DNA of 10,301 nt. It comes from an uncultured Clostridia bacterium (GTDB lineage Bacteria; Bacillota; Clostridia; Oscillospirales; CAG-272). Position numbers and translations under genes: made by a program. The DNA lies in contig CAMOHW010000019.1 in NCBI GenBank assembly GCA_946615525.1, forward strand, positions 1 through 10,301, read 5' to 3'. How positions within the stretch are numbered: position 1 is the stretch's first letter; each line of letters begins with the position of its first letter. The notes under the pieces are model-generated. The model was not told the origin of the DNA, made no database searches, and saw nothing but the letters and a program-made list of their open reading frames with translations. Positions 1 through 6,976 of this stretch are shown one piece after another.

Positions 1-36
1 CCGCCGAACCGGATGCTCCGGTTCGGCGGGCTTTTG
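1..36 (+). terminator. Rho-independent terminator of a gene upstream of the window
   Basis: A perfect 13-bp stem (1-13 with 17-29, loop TGC) is followed by a T-rich stretch. This fits a plus-strand gene ending just before the window. It lies 35 bases past the stop of the minus-strand lipoprotein gene at 65 and may end that transcript too, but the bases that would show a minus-strand T-run are outside the window. Confidence 0.8.
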
Positions 37-64
37 TTTTTCAAACGCGGTTGACTTTGGTATG

Positions 65-1006
65 TTATACGCAGATGGACCAGCCGCCTTGCTCATAGAT
101 CGAATCCAGTTCGTTCTTGTCGGCGTCAAAGTCCTTGCCGCAAATGTCACAATGGTAATGCGCAACGGTGCCTTCCGAGTTGTTGCCTGCCGGCACTGCC
201 GGGATCAAATCCCCATAGGTATGCTCTCCGACCGCGGGTCTGGTGGAATCGTAAATGGTTTCCAACTCTTCTTTGTCCTCGGTGGCGGCAAAGTCCTTGC
301 CGCAAACCTCGCAGTGGTAGTGCGCAACGGTTCCGGCGTATCCGCAGTTGGGGTCGGTTGCCTCAATCAGGTCGCCGTAGGTATGCGCTTCCAAGGGGAT
401 CTCCTCGGTTTCGGCGGGTTGACCGCAAATGGAGCAGACCCGGTGTTTGGAGCCGACGGAATAGCAGGTAGAATCCTTGTCAATGATCCAATCGCCGGTG
501 GGAATGTGGTTTCCGCTTGCCGGCTCGGTATCAATGGTCGCCAGTTCGTTTTTATCGGCGTCAAAGTTTTTGCCGCAGTCCGCGCAGTGGTAATGTCCGA
601 GCGTTCCGCCCGTTCCGCAGTTGGCGGCAACCGCGGGGATCCATTCGCCGTATGTATGTCCGGCGGGATTGATGGCAATGTCTTCGGTTTTCGTTTTGTC
701 GCAAACGGTGCAGGTATAAAGTTTGGTTCCGGTGGAAACGCAGGTCGCCTCCACGGAAACCTCGCCGTTGTTCCAGACGTGTCCGGCTGCCGGGATCACC
801 AAATCTTCCACAGAGACCGGATTCTTTTCCGCGTCAAAGAAGGTGTCGCAGTCGGCACAATAATAGTGTCCTTTCACTCCGGGCTGGGTGCAGGAGGGAG
901 CGGATTCTTCGATCCATTCCCCGTAATTGTGCTTTTCCGCGCAGGAACCCAGCGTTGGAACGAGCAACAGGGCAATCAGCAAAACAAATGCAATATTCCG
1001 TTTCAT
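65..1006 (-). CDS. Lipoprotein with six Cys/His-rich tandem repeats
   Basis: A 313-residue protein of unknown function, probably a membrane-anchored surface lipoprotein. It has an N-terminal signal (MKRN, then a hydrophobic stretch to residue 18) and a lipobox LGSC with the lipidated Cys at 22. The rest is six repeats at about 26-75, 76-116, 117-166, 167-207, 208-261 and 262-313. Long repeats begin H-x-Y-G and contain C-x10-C-x2-C with GHY/AHY before the second Cys, then often FDADKNEL; the two short repeats (41 residues) have C-x9-C-x2-C. The paired CxxC and His residues suggest metal binding or disulfides, but this is inference. Repeat 6 has Asn (275) in place of the first Cys, while the protein ends Ser-Ile-Cys-Val. 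Similar repeats occur in Clostridia surface proteins without assigned function. The ATG at 1006 follows AAGGAGA at good spacing. The gene stands alone with its own promoter. Confidence 0.85.
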   Translation of the reverse strand: MKRNIAFVLLIALLLVPTLGSCAEKHNYGEWIEESAPSCTQPGVKGHYYCADCDTFFDAEKNPVSVEDLVIPAAGHVWNNGEVSVEATCVSTGTKLYTCTVCDKTKTEDIAINPAGHTYGEWIPAVAANCGTGGTLGHYHCADCGKNFDADKNELATIDTEPASGNHIPTGDWIIDKDSTCYSVGSKHRVCSICGQPAETEEIPLEAHTYGDLIEATDPNCGYAGTVAHYHCEVCGKDFAATEDKEELETIYDSTRPAVGEHTYGDLIPAVPAGNNSEGTVAHYHCDICGKDFDADKNELDSIYEQGGWSICV

Positions 1007-1045
1007 AGAAACTCTCCTTTTGTGATTTTGTGCTTTTCCTTTTCT

Positions 1046-1074
1046 ATTGTATCACACCTTTTTTCGGTTGTCAA
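1046..1074 (-). promoter_or_regulatory. Sigma-A promoter of the Cys-repeat lipoprotein
   Basis: On the minus strand, TTGACA (1069-1074), a 17-base spacer and TACAAT (1046-1051). The start codon lies 39 bases downstream of the -10 box. This is a near-consensus housekeeping promoter. Confidence 0.85.
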
Positions 1075-1085
1075 TGCTATTTTTT

Positions 1086-1137
1086 TGGAAAGGAAAAAGG
1101 AAAAAGCCGGCAAGAGGGGATCCTCCGCCGGCTTTTT
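1086..1137 (-). terminator. Rho-independent terminator after the NERD/zinc-ribbon pair
   Basis: Inverted repeat AAAAAGCCGGC (1101-1111) / GCCGGCTTTTT (1127-1137), followed on the minus strand by a T/C-rich run at 1086-1100. It sits 16 bases after the stop at 1154. The stem is flanked by A and T runs on both sides, so it could also work on the plus strand, but no plus-strand gene ends here. Confidence 0.75.
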
Positions 1138-1153
1138 CCATCCGAAATACGGT

Positions 1154-1540
1154 TCAAACCGTATATCCCGCTTGTAACAGGGCTGCTTCCAATTCCGGAA
1201 GAATGCGGAGGAAGGTGATCAGATTGAAGATGAAAGAACCGATGCTGATGATGATGCCGGTAATGGCAATCCACCTGCCGGAGAGCATTGCGCGCGATTT
1301 GATCAGTCCGATGACGCTGAAGATCATGCCCAACAGGGGTGAGAAAAAGGCAAGGATCAATCCGGCAATGGCAAACCCGTTGGTTCTTTTTACGGGGGTG
1401 TTCAGGTCGATCGGTTCGCCCCAGGAACTTTGATTTCCGGAATAAAAGCCGTTTTGCTTTTGCTCCTCGTTTTGTTTTGCGCCGCAATAGGGACACCAAG
1501 CGGCAGTGCCGATCTCTTTTCCGCAATATCTGCAATACAT
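1154..1540 (-). CDS. Zinc-ribbon DUF4190-like small membrane protein
   Basis: A 128-residue protein. The N-terminus is a zinc ribbon with Cys at 3, 6, 16 and 19 (YCRYCG ... WCPYCG). A polar linker follows to about residue 52, then two hydrophobic segments (about 54-77 and 88-110) in the arrangement of DUF4190-type membrane proteins (GFAIAGLILAFF ... GLIKSRAMLSGRWIAITGI). The function is unknown; proteins of this shape are common in Firmicutes. I chose the start at 1540 (MYCRYCG) over an upstream in-frame start at 1585 because AAGGAG lies 10 bases before it and the zinc ribbon normally begins at the N-terminus. It lies 34 bases after the NERD gene, on the same strand, and is probably co-transcribed with it. 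A terminator follows directly. Confidence 0.85.
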   Translation of the reverse strand: MYCRYCGKEIGTAAWCPYCGAKQNEEQKQNGFYSGNQSSWGEPIDLNTPVKRTNGFAIAGLILAFFSPLLGMIFSVIGLIKSRAMLSGRWIAITGIIISIGSFIFNLITFLRILPELEAALLQAGYTV

Positions 1541-1574
1541 AGAGTGGATTCTCCTTTTCGTTTGATGTTCGATT

Positions 1575-2414
1575 CTAAAAAACAACGGTATCCAGGCGGG
1601 AAAGCGCGATCCGCATTGCCGAGCCGTCCAGGCAGAGCAGAGTCAGCGTTGCGCTGTTGTTGTAAAAAACCGCCGAGGTATCGTTCACAAAAGTGACCGT
1701 CATCTTGTCGCGCAGGCGCAAGGGTTGGTGGTCAAGACTGATGTAGCGAATGTAAAGGGGGTTCAGGGTTGCCGCCTCGCCGGAGGGGGTAAAGCAGGGG
1801 ATGGCGGCATCGGTCACCGTTCCTTTGCAGAAGGAGCGACCGCCCGAAGCATAGAGCCGCGTGCAGCGCAGAGCGCGGGCGGGATCAAACGGTTCGGACC
1901 TGTTTGCGGCGTTTTTGATCGCCGAGCGAATGGCAGACACCATCTGACCGCCGGAAACCAGGGAAACGCCCTCCATTTCGGGCGGAAGGTCAAGGTCGCA
2001 ATCCGGATCGGCGAAAACGACCATTCCCAAAGGGCGCTCGGAGAGATGATAAAACTTTTTCATGGCGGCAAGAAAGCGCGCCGTTGTCCGCACGGGGCTG
2101 TGCAGGTCCTTGTGGGTTCCGTCGGCTTTGTCCTGGAAGAAGCGGTCACCGGTTGCCGAGGCGGAGATCATACCTTTCCAGCATTTGACCTCCAAAACCA
2201 AAGGGACGCCGTCCTGCACCACCAAAAAGTCTTTTTCCAGGTATCCCTCGCCATTCGGGATGATGACATTGCGAATGACGCAGTCAAACGACTCGCGCAA
2301 TTTGCGGTAGATCATCTCCTCGCCTGCCGCGCCGTAGGCCTCAACCGGGTTGGTCAACGGCAGTTTTTTTGCAAACATTCTGCGCGTCAAACGGCGAAAT
2401 ATCGATTCCGGCAC
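1575..2414 (-). CDS. NERD (nuclease-related) domain protein
   Basis: A 279-residue protein. Residues about 25-120 match the NERD domain, a PD-(D/E)xK-like fold related to restriction-type nucleases: a GAAGEE motif near 28-33, Asp 62 in LEKDFLVV, then the LEVKCWKG motif with Glu 75 and Lys 77. The expected acidic and Lys residues are all present, so nuclease activity is possible but unproven; most NERD proteins have no assigned role. The C-terminal 150 residues contain no domain I recognise. There is no signal peptide or membrane segment, so it is probably cytoplasmic. The GTG start at 2414 is chosen because AAAGGAGG (2423-2430) lies 8 bases upstream; the longer in-frame GTG at 2423 overlaps that site. 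It is the first gene of a two-gene unit with the zinc-ribbon protein. Confidence 0.85.
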   Translation of the reverse strand: MPESIFRRLTRRMFAKKLPLTNPVEAYGAAGEEMIYRKLRESFDCVIRNVIIPNGEGYLEKDFLVVQDGVPLVLEVKCWKGMISASATGDRFFQDKADGTHKDLHSPVRTTARFLAAMKKFYHLSERPLGMVVFADPDCDLDLPPEMEGVSLVSGGQMVSAIRSAIKNAANRSEPFDPARALRCTRLYASGGRSFCKGTVTDAAIPCFTPSGEAATLNPLYIRYISLDHQPLRLRDKMTVTFVNDTSAVFYNNSATLTLLCLDGSAMRIALSRLDTVVF

Positions 2415-2422
2415 AGGAAACA

Positions 2423-2430
2423 CCTCCTTT
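2423..2430 (-). promoter_or_regulatory. Ribosome binding site deciding the NERD start
   Basis: AAAGGAGG on the minus strand, with an 8-base spacer to GTG at 2414. An open reading frame scan would start 9 bases earlier, at a GTG inside this site, which cannot serve as its own start. Confidence 0.75.
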
Positions 2431-2449
2431 TTGGGGGATCTCTGCCCCT

Positions 2450-2478
2450 ATTTTACCACAAAAGGGTGCCGAATGCAA
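2450..2478 (-). promoter_or_regulatory. Extended -10 promoter of the NERD operon
   Basis: On the minus strand, TGG-TAAAAT with the -10 box at 2450-2455; a weak -35 (TTGCAT, 2473-2478) lies 17 bases upstream. The TGn extension probably compensates for the weak -35. A 7-base inverted repeat, GCCGAAT (2468-2474) / ATTCGGC (2492-2498), surrounds the -35 region and could be an operator. Confidence 0.6.
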
Positions 2479-2560
2479 GCAAAAACCGGCGATTCGGCAA
2501 AGAAAACGCAAAAAAGACCTGTTTTTTCTTATATAATAGGAAAAAATTTTTGAAAAAAAC

Positions 2561-2589
2561 TTGACAACCGGAAAAAACTGTGTTATAAT
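2561..2589 (+). promoter_or_regulatory. Strong sigma-A promoter of the rpmG-secE-nusG-rplK-rplA operon
   Basis: Perfect consensus TTGACA (2561-2566), 17-base spacer and TATAAT (2584-2589). An A/T-rich tract just upstream (about 2540-2560) resembles an UP element. The predicted transcript start is near 2596, leaving a leader of about 140 bases before rpmG. Confidence 0.9.
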
Positions 2590-2596
2590 GCCTTTA

Positions 2597-2686
2597 CCTC
2601 TGCGAGAGGGCTTTTTCTTTGTGCGCCAAAAACGGGCAAAGAAAAACCGGCGCAGCGCCAAACCGATCGGATCGGGAACGCGCCGG
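2597..2686 (+). promoter_or_regulatory. Structured 5' leader of the rpmG operon
   Basis: Three foldable elements lie in order between promoter and rpmG. CCTCT-GCG-AGAGG (2597-2609) is followed by a T-rich run, like a short terminator. That run, TTTTTCTTTG (2612-2621), is perfectly complementary to CAAAGAAAAA (2637-2646). Then CCGGCGC (2647-2653) pairs with GCGCCGG (2680-2686), enclosing CCGAT/ATCGG (2663-2667 / 2671-2675). This arrangement could be an attenuator or a protein-binding leader. I do not recognise it as a named riboswitch, and there is no tRNA in this stretch. Confidence 0.45.
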
Positions 2687-2735
2687 GCTTTCGGGAGGGA
2701 GGTACACAAATCATTATTATAGGAGGTGCCGCTAA

Positions 2736-2897
2736 ATGGCCAATGATGCAAGAGTCAAAATTACTCTGGTTTGCACCGAATGCAAGCAGAGAAACTATGA
2801 CACAAAGAAAAACAAGAAAAATGACCCTGACAGATTGGAAATGAAGAAGTATTGCAAGTTTTGCCGCAAGCATACCCTTCACAAAGAGTCCAAGTAA
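2736..2897 (+). CDS. rpmG: 50S ribosomal protein L33
   Basis: A 53-residue basic protein, the usual length for L33. It begins [16 protein letters not shown] and is a structural protein of the large ribosomal subunit near the tRNA exit site. It is the zinc-binding (C+) form: Cys 13, 16, 40 and 43 make two CxxC pairs (CTEC and CKFC). Bacteria often carry a second, Cys-free copy used under zinc limitation; none is in this window. A strong AGGAGG site lies just upstream of the ATG. rpmG directly before secE and nusG is the classical order in Firmicutes, and it is the first gene of the operon here. Confidence 0.95.
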   Translation: MANDARVKITLVCTECKQRNYDTKKNKKNDPDRLEMKKYCKFCRKHTLHKESK

Positions 2898-2912
2898 GGC
2901 GGAGGTGACAAG

Positions 2913-3200
2913 ATGACGTGGTTTAAGAATATGACAACGCCGGGCAAGGTCTGGCTGATCGTCGGAGTCGTCGCTCTGGTTGCCGCCGTAGTTCTTTGCA
3001 TTGTCTTCCGCAAGAAGCTTGCAAAGCTACTCCGCGTTTACAAAAGCGAGGTCAAAAAAATCGTTTGGTTCCCCTGGCCGCAGACCAGAAGAAGCACGCT
3101 GCTCGTTTGGGTGGTTTTGCTCATCAGCGCAGTGGTGATCTGTTTGTTGGATTTGGGACTTGGCAAAGGGCTTCAGGCGATTTTGAGTAAGATCGGATAA
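2913..3200 (+). CDS. secE: Preprotein translocase subunit SecE
   Basis: A 95-residue membrane protein, the small clamp subunit that stabilises SecY in the SecYEG export channel. The conserved amphipathic stretch is at about 41-56 (YKSEVKKIVWFPWP, the usual E-x-K-K-x-x-W-P region), followed by the core transmembrane helix at about 62-80 ending in the conserved Leu-Asp. An additional hydrophobic segment at about 12-32 makes this a two-helix form, longer than the roughly 60-residue single-helix SecE of Bacillus. The ATG is preceded by GGAGG. It lies 15 bases after rpmG and 15 bases before nusG. Confidence 0.93.
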   Translation: MTWFKNMTTPGKVWLIVGVVALVAAVVLCIVFRKKLAKLLRVYKSEVKKIVWFPWPQTRRSTLLVWVVLLISAVVICLLDLGLGKGLQAILSKIG

Positions 3201-3215
3201 TCGGGTATTGCAAGT

Positions 3216-3758
3216 ATGAGCGATATCAATGAAATGAACGTTGGCGTGAGATGGTATGTGGCGCACACCTACTCGGGCTACGAAAACAAAGTAAAAGCAA
3301 ATCTGGAAAAAATCATCGAAAACCGCGGGCTCGGACACCTGATTTTTGACATTCGCATTCCTGTTGACACCGTGATTGAAAAGAACGGCGAAGAGGAAAA
3401 GGTGAAGGAAGAAAAGAAATGCCCCGGCTATGTGTTCGTTAAGATGATTATGAACGAGGAGAGCTGGCACGCCGTGCGGAACATCACCGGCGTTACCGGA
3501 TTTGTGGGACCGGGATCCAGACCCACCCCCCTGGAGGACGCGGAAGTGGAAGCACTTTCCATCGAGGAAGCTCCGCAGGTCAAAGTCTCCTTCGCCGTTG
3601 GCGACGAGGTCAACATTGTAAACGGTCTGTTCGAGGGTATGAGCGGTGTGGTGCAAACCATTTCCGAGGACCTCAAAACCGTTACCGTTCTGGTCAAGCG
3701 CGGCTCGCGTAATATGCCGGTCGAACTGGATATGAGCGAGGTCAAAGCCGTCGGCTGA
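3216..3758 (+). CDS. nusG: Transcription termination/antitermination protein NusG
   Basis: A 180-residue NusG of normal length. It binds RNA polymerase and modulates pausing, Rho-dependent termination and transcription-translation coupling. The NGN domain covers about 10-112 (RWYVAHTYSGYENKVKANL; KCPGYVFVKM at 68-77; VTGFVG at 93-98). The KOW domain covers about 125-180 (VGDEVNIVNGLFEGMSGVV, with the Gly of the KOW loop present). The start at 3216 is in frame and close to secE, but there is no convincing ribosome binding site in the 15-base gap, so translation may be coupled to secE. A 101-base gap separates it from rplK. Confidence 0.95.
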   Translation: MSDINEMNVGVRWYVAHTYSGYENKVKANLEKIIENRGLGHLIFDIRIPVDTVIEKNGEEEKVKEEKKCPGYVFVKMIMNEESWHAVRNITGVTGFVGPGSRPTPLEDAEVEALSIEEAPQVKVSFAVGDEVNIVNGLFEGMSGVVQTISEDLKTVTVLVKRGSRNMPVELDMSEVKAVG

Positions 3759-3763
3759 CCAAC

Positions 3764-3826
3764 ACCCTTTGGCGGAGGGTTTCCGTCAAAATGCGTGGGA
3801 GGAAGAAAAATTTTTGCAATTCTTCC
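3764..3826 (+). promoter_or_regulatory. nusG-rplK intergenic hairpins
   Basis: This 101-base gap is the longest inside the operon. It holds ACCCT/AGGGT (3764-3768 / 3776-3780) and GGAAGAA/TTCTTCC (3801-3807 / 3820-3826). In other bacteria ribosomal protein L1 represses its own rplK-rplA mRNA by binding the leader of rplK, and this is the corresponding position. That these hairpins are the L1 target is inference; I did not match them to the L1 site in 23S rRNA. Confidence 0.3.
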
Positions 3827-3859
3827 GCAAAAAACCACATTGGAGGTTAGAAAACTACT

Positions 3860-4285
<426 letters not shown>

Positions 4286-4301
4286 AAGGAGGGCATGAAC
4301 C

Positions 4302-4997
4302 ATGGCTAAATTCGGAAAGAAATATGCAGATAGCGTAAAGCTCTACGATAAGAGCAAACAATACGATCCCGCCGAGGCACTCTCCCTCGTTTGCCAGACT
4401 TCCAAGGCGAAGTTTGACGAAACCATTGAAGTTCACGTCCGCCTGGGCGTTGACTCCCGCCATGCCGACCAACAGGTCCGCGGCGCAGTCGTTCTTCCCA
4501 ACGGAACCGGTAAAACGGTCAAGACCCTCGTTTTCGCCAAGGGCGACAATGTGCAAAAAGCACTTGACGCAGGCGCCGATTATGTTGGCGGTGCGGAATA
4601 CGCCGATAAGATCGTCCAGGAAAACTGGTTCGATTTCGACGTAGTCATCGCTTCCCCCGATATGATGGCTGTCATTGGTAAACTGGGTAAAGTTTTGGGT
4701 CCCAAGGGCTTAATGCCTTCTCCCAAAGCAGGAACTGTTACCCCCGACGTTGCCCGTGCCGTTACCGAGGCAAAAGCCGGTAAGATCGAGTATCGTCTGG
4801 ATAAAACCAACATCATTCACTGCCCCATCGGCAAAGCATCTTTCGGTGATGCAAAACTGAAAGAGAACTTTGATACGCTGCTTGGCGCCATCATCAAGGC
4901 AAAGCCGGCGTCTTCCAAGGGTCAGTATATCAAGAGCTGTGTGATCGCTTCTACGATGGGTCCCGGCATCAAGATCAACCAGGCAAAACTGGGTTGA
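4302..4997 (+). CDS. rplA: 50S ribosomal protein L1
   Basis: A 231-residue L1 of normal length, the protein of the mobile L1 stalk at the tRNA exit site and, in several bacteria, a translational repressor of its own operon. Conserved stretches are [15 protein letters not shown] (about 37-51), [13 protein letters not shown], the linker region [20 protein letters not shown] and the C-terminal TMGPGIKIN. An AGGAGG-like site precedes the ATG. It is the last gene of this operon; a strong terminator follows within 25 bases. rplJ and rplL, which commonly come next, are not here. Confidence 0.97.
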   Translation: MAKFGKKYADSVKLYDKSKQYDPAEALSLVCQTSKAKFDETIEVHVRLGVDSRHADQQVRGAVVLPNGTGKTVKTLVFAKGDNVQKALDAGADYVGGAEYADKIVQENWFDFDVVIASPDMMAVIGKLGKVLGPKGLMPSPKAGTVTPDVARAVTEAKAGKIEYRLDKTNIIHCPIGKASFGDAKLKENFDTLLGAIIKAKPASSKGQYIKSCVIASTMGPGIKINQAKLG

Positions 4998-5019
4998 TTC
5001 CCCAAAAAAGACAAAATAC

Positions 5020-5053
5020 GGGCGCGACAATTTTTGTCGCGCCCGGTTTTTTA
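5020..5053. terminator. Terminator between rplA and the convergent GH13 gene
   Basis: An 11-bp perfect stem, GGGCGCGACAA (5020-5030) with TTGTCGCGCCC (5034-5044), is followed by a T-run at 5047-5052. It ends the core operon. The stop codon of the minus-strand GH13 gene (5051-5053) overlaps this T-run, and on the minus strand the stem is followed by another T-rich stretch, so one hairpin probably serves both genes. Confidence 0.9.
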
Positions 5054-6976
5054 TTGCAAAACAACGGCAGATTTTGGCGGAAGGATCAAATTGGAACGGG
5101 AAAGCTTTGGCGCCTTTCCGGCGTGGAGCAATACCGAACGGTAGCGGGCAGGAATGCGCAAATGCAGCGGATCTTGCGTCAGGTTGGCGGCGATCAGCAA
5201 GCGGTCACCGGATCTGTCACGCGCACGGCGCTCGTAGCATACAGAGCCGGCAGGACTATCCAAAAAGCGGAAGGTGCCGCGCAGGGCGGGGTGGTTTGCC
5301 CGCAACTCTCCCAATCTACAGTAAAAGGCGCGCAGGGAGCGGTCGGGGTGCGCCCAGGGGTAGGGCATCCGGCAGAAGGGATCGCGGTAGCCCTCCAAAC
5401 CCGCCTCGTCGCCGTAATAGACCGAGGGAACGCCGTAAACGGTAAATTGCAAGAGCGCGCCGATCTCCAAAAGCAGTATGGCTTTGGCGCGTGCCTCAGG
5501 CGAGAGCCGACGGGTGGAAAGTTCGGCGTTGGAAAATCCTTCGCCCTCGCTCGGGTCGCCCAAAACGGTCAGAATGCGGGCGGTGTCATGCGTGCCCAAC
5601 AGGTTCATCAGGCAGTCGCAAACGGCGGGAGGGTAGGAAACGGCAATTTCGGTCAGCGTCGCGCGGAAAAAGGCACTGTCACCGTGGAGCAGCAGGGCAA
5701 GCACGGCGTTGCGAAAGGGGTAGTTCATCACACCGTCCAACTGTCCGCCCCAAAGGTAGGGGCGCAGGGAACCGTAGGAAACTTTATCGGCGGCGTTCTC
5801 CCAAACTTCTCCCAGGATCAGGGGATCGGTACCGCGCTCGCGTCCGGCGGATTTTACCGAGGCGCGAAACTCGTTCAAAAAGTCGTCGCAAAGTTCGTCG
5901 GCAACATCCAAGCGCCAGCCGTCCGCTCCGCGGCGAATCCAACGGGCGGCAATTCCGTTCTTGCCGGTAAAATAGTTCCGGCAGGCGGAGTTGTGCTGGT
6001 TCAGGCGCGGCAGAATGGGAATGCCCCACCAGCTTTCGTAGTCGTCCGGAACCCGGCGGAAGGAGAACCAGGAGGCATAGGGCGAGTCAGGCGATTGATA
6101 GGCGCCAAGCTCCGGGTAGGTTCCGCGGCGGTTGAAGTAGCGGCTGTCGTCGCCGGGGTGGTTGAAAACACCGTCCAAAATCACGCGCATCCCACGCGCG
6201 TGCGCGGCGGCAATCAGCTTGTCAAACGCTTCGTCGCCGCCCAAAAGGCTGTCGATCTTCTCATAGTCGGCGGTATCGTAACGGTGGTTGGAAACCGACT
6301 CAAACACAGGGGAGAGGTAAAGAACGGTCACGCCCAGTTTGGCAAGGTCATCCAGCTTTTCGGTAATGCCGGCAAGGTTGCCCCCGAAAAAGAGGTCGTT
6401 GGCAAGCGGCGCGCCCGGTGCCTCGGCAAATTGGGGAATGCCGTTGTCCCAATCTTCTTCCAGGCGCCCAGTGTGCAGTTTTCCACAATTTTTGGCGCGG
6501 AAAAAGCGGTCAACGAAGATGTGATACATCGTGCCGCCGGCAAACCAGGCAGGGGTGCGGAAGTCCGAGCGGTAAATCAACATCCGGAAGCGGTTGGCGT
6601 TGTGGTCGCAAAGGGTAAAGTGCAAATTGTCGGTCGCGTTGGTAAACAGAGTGCGCTCACCCCGTAAAAAGAGAAACTCGTAGCGGTATAGTCCGCCCTC
6701 GGGCGGCGCAAGTTTTTTTGTGTCCAGCGTAACGGTGTAAAGGTCTTGCCCTCGGTCAATGCCGAAAAAGGAGAGGGGCAGATCGGCGGGGTCTTGCCCG
6801 TCGGCGCCCAGACGCAGGACAACAGCGCGGCAACCCAGAGCGCGCGGCACGCGCAGGGTAAAGGTAACCGCCTCACCGCGGCGAAAGGCGTTGCGCTCGG
6901 TGCGGCGGGAGCCCACCGTGCAAAGGATGGTCGGCGTTTTTCCGGCTTCCATTTGTGTAAACAGTTTGGGATACAT
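5051..6976 (-). CDS. GH13 alpha-amylase family enzyme (neopullulanase/cyclomaltodextrinase-like)
   Basis: A 641-residue glycoside hydrolase of family 13, probably cleaving alpha-1,4 links of maltodextrins, cyclodextrins or pullulan. An N-terminal beta-sandwich region (about 1-135) precedes the barrel, which starts near TMYHIFVDRFFR. Region I is DGVFNH (268-273); region II GWRLDVADE carries the nucleophile Asp 357 and Arg 355; region III ILGEVWE has the acid/base Glu 390; region IV LLGTHDT has Asp 464. All catalytic residues are intact. The LPRLN motif (322-326) resembles region V of the neopullulanase/cyclomaltodextrinase subgroup. No signal peptide is visible, so it should be cytoplasmic and act on imported oligosaccharides. 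No transporter or regulator lies beside it. I chose ATG 6976 because the GTG at 7018 coincides with the predicted transcript start; AAAGGAG (6998-7004) lies 21 bases before the ATG, which is unusually far. Confidence 0.9.
   Translation of the reverse strand: MYPKLFTQMEAGKTPTILCTVGSRRTERNAFRRGEAVTFTLRVPRALGCRAVVLRLGADGQDPADLPLSFFGIDRGQDLYTVTLDTKKLAPPEGGLYRYEFLFLRGERTLFTNATDNLHFTLCDHNANRFRMLIYRSDFRTPAWFAGGTMYHIFVDRFFRAKNCGKLHTGRLEEDWDNGIPQFAEAPGAPLANDLFFGGNLAGITEKLDDLAKLGVTVLYLSPVFESVSNHRYDTADYEKIDSLLGGDEAFDKLIAAAHARGMRVILDGVFNHPGDDSRYFNRRGTYPELGAYQSPDSPYASWFSFRRVPDDYESWWGIPILPRLNQHNSACRNYFTGKNGIAARWIRRGADGWRLDVADELCDDFLNEFRASVKSAGRERGTDPLILGEVWENAADKVSYGSLRPYLWGGQLDGVMNYPFRNAVLALLLHGDSAFFRATLTEIAVSYPPAVCDCLMNLLGTHDTARILTVLGDPSEGEGFSNAELSTRRLSPEARAKAILLLEIGALLQFTVYGVPSVYYGDEAGLEGYRDPFCRMPYPWAHPDRSLRAFYCRLGELRANHPALRGTFRFLDSPAGSVCYERRARDRSGDRLLIAANLTQDPLHLRIPARYRSVLLHAGKAPKLSRSNLILPPKSAVVLQ

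Noticed and set aside
65..1006. Repeats as a CRISPR array
   Set aside because: The repeats are imperfect, coding, and vary in length with the protein units; there are no short identical direct repeats with unique spacers.
62..1177. A 371-codon plus-strand open frame opposite the Cys-repeat lipoprotein
   Set aside because: It is the complement of a repeat-containing gene that has a lipobox, ribosome binding site and consensus promoter. The plus-strand frame has no ribosome binding site and no family resemblance.
1725..2564. A 279-codon plus-strand open frame opposite the NERD gene
   Set aside because: The minus strand carries the NERD motifs, with a ribosome binding site. The plus frame runs across the NERD promoter and has no recognisable domain.
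2590..2735. A tRNA gene before rpmG, as tRNA-Trp often sits near secE in bacteria
   Set aside because: No cloverleaf, T-loop or acceptor stem could be drawn; the hairpins present do not fit a tRNA.
4994..6667. A 557-codon plus-strand open frame opposite the GH13 gene
   Set aside because: The minus strand has all four GH13 catalytic regions. The plus frame starts inside the end of rplA, runs through the terminator and looks like a low-complexity shadow.
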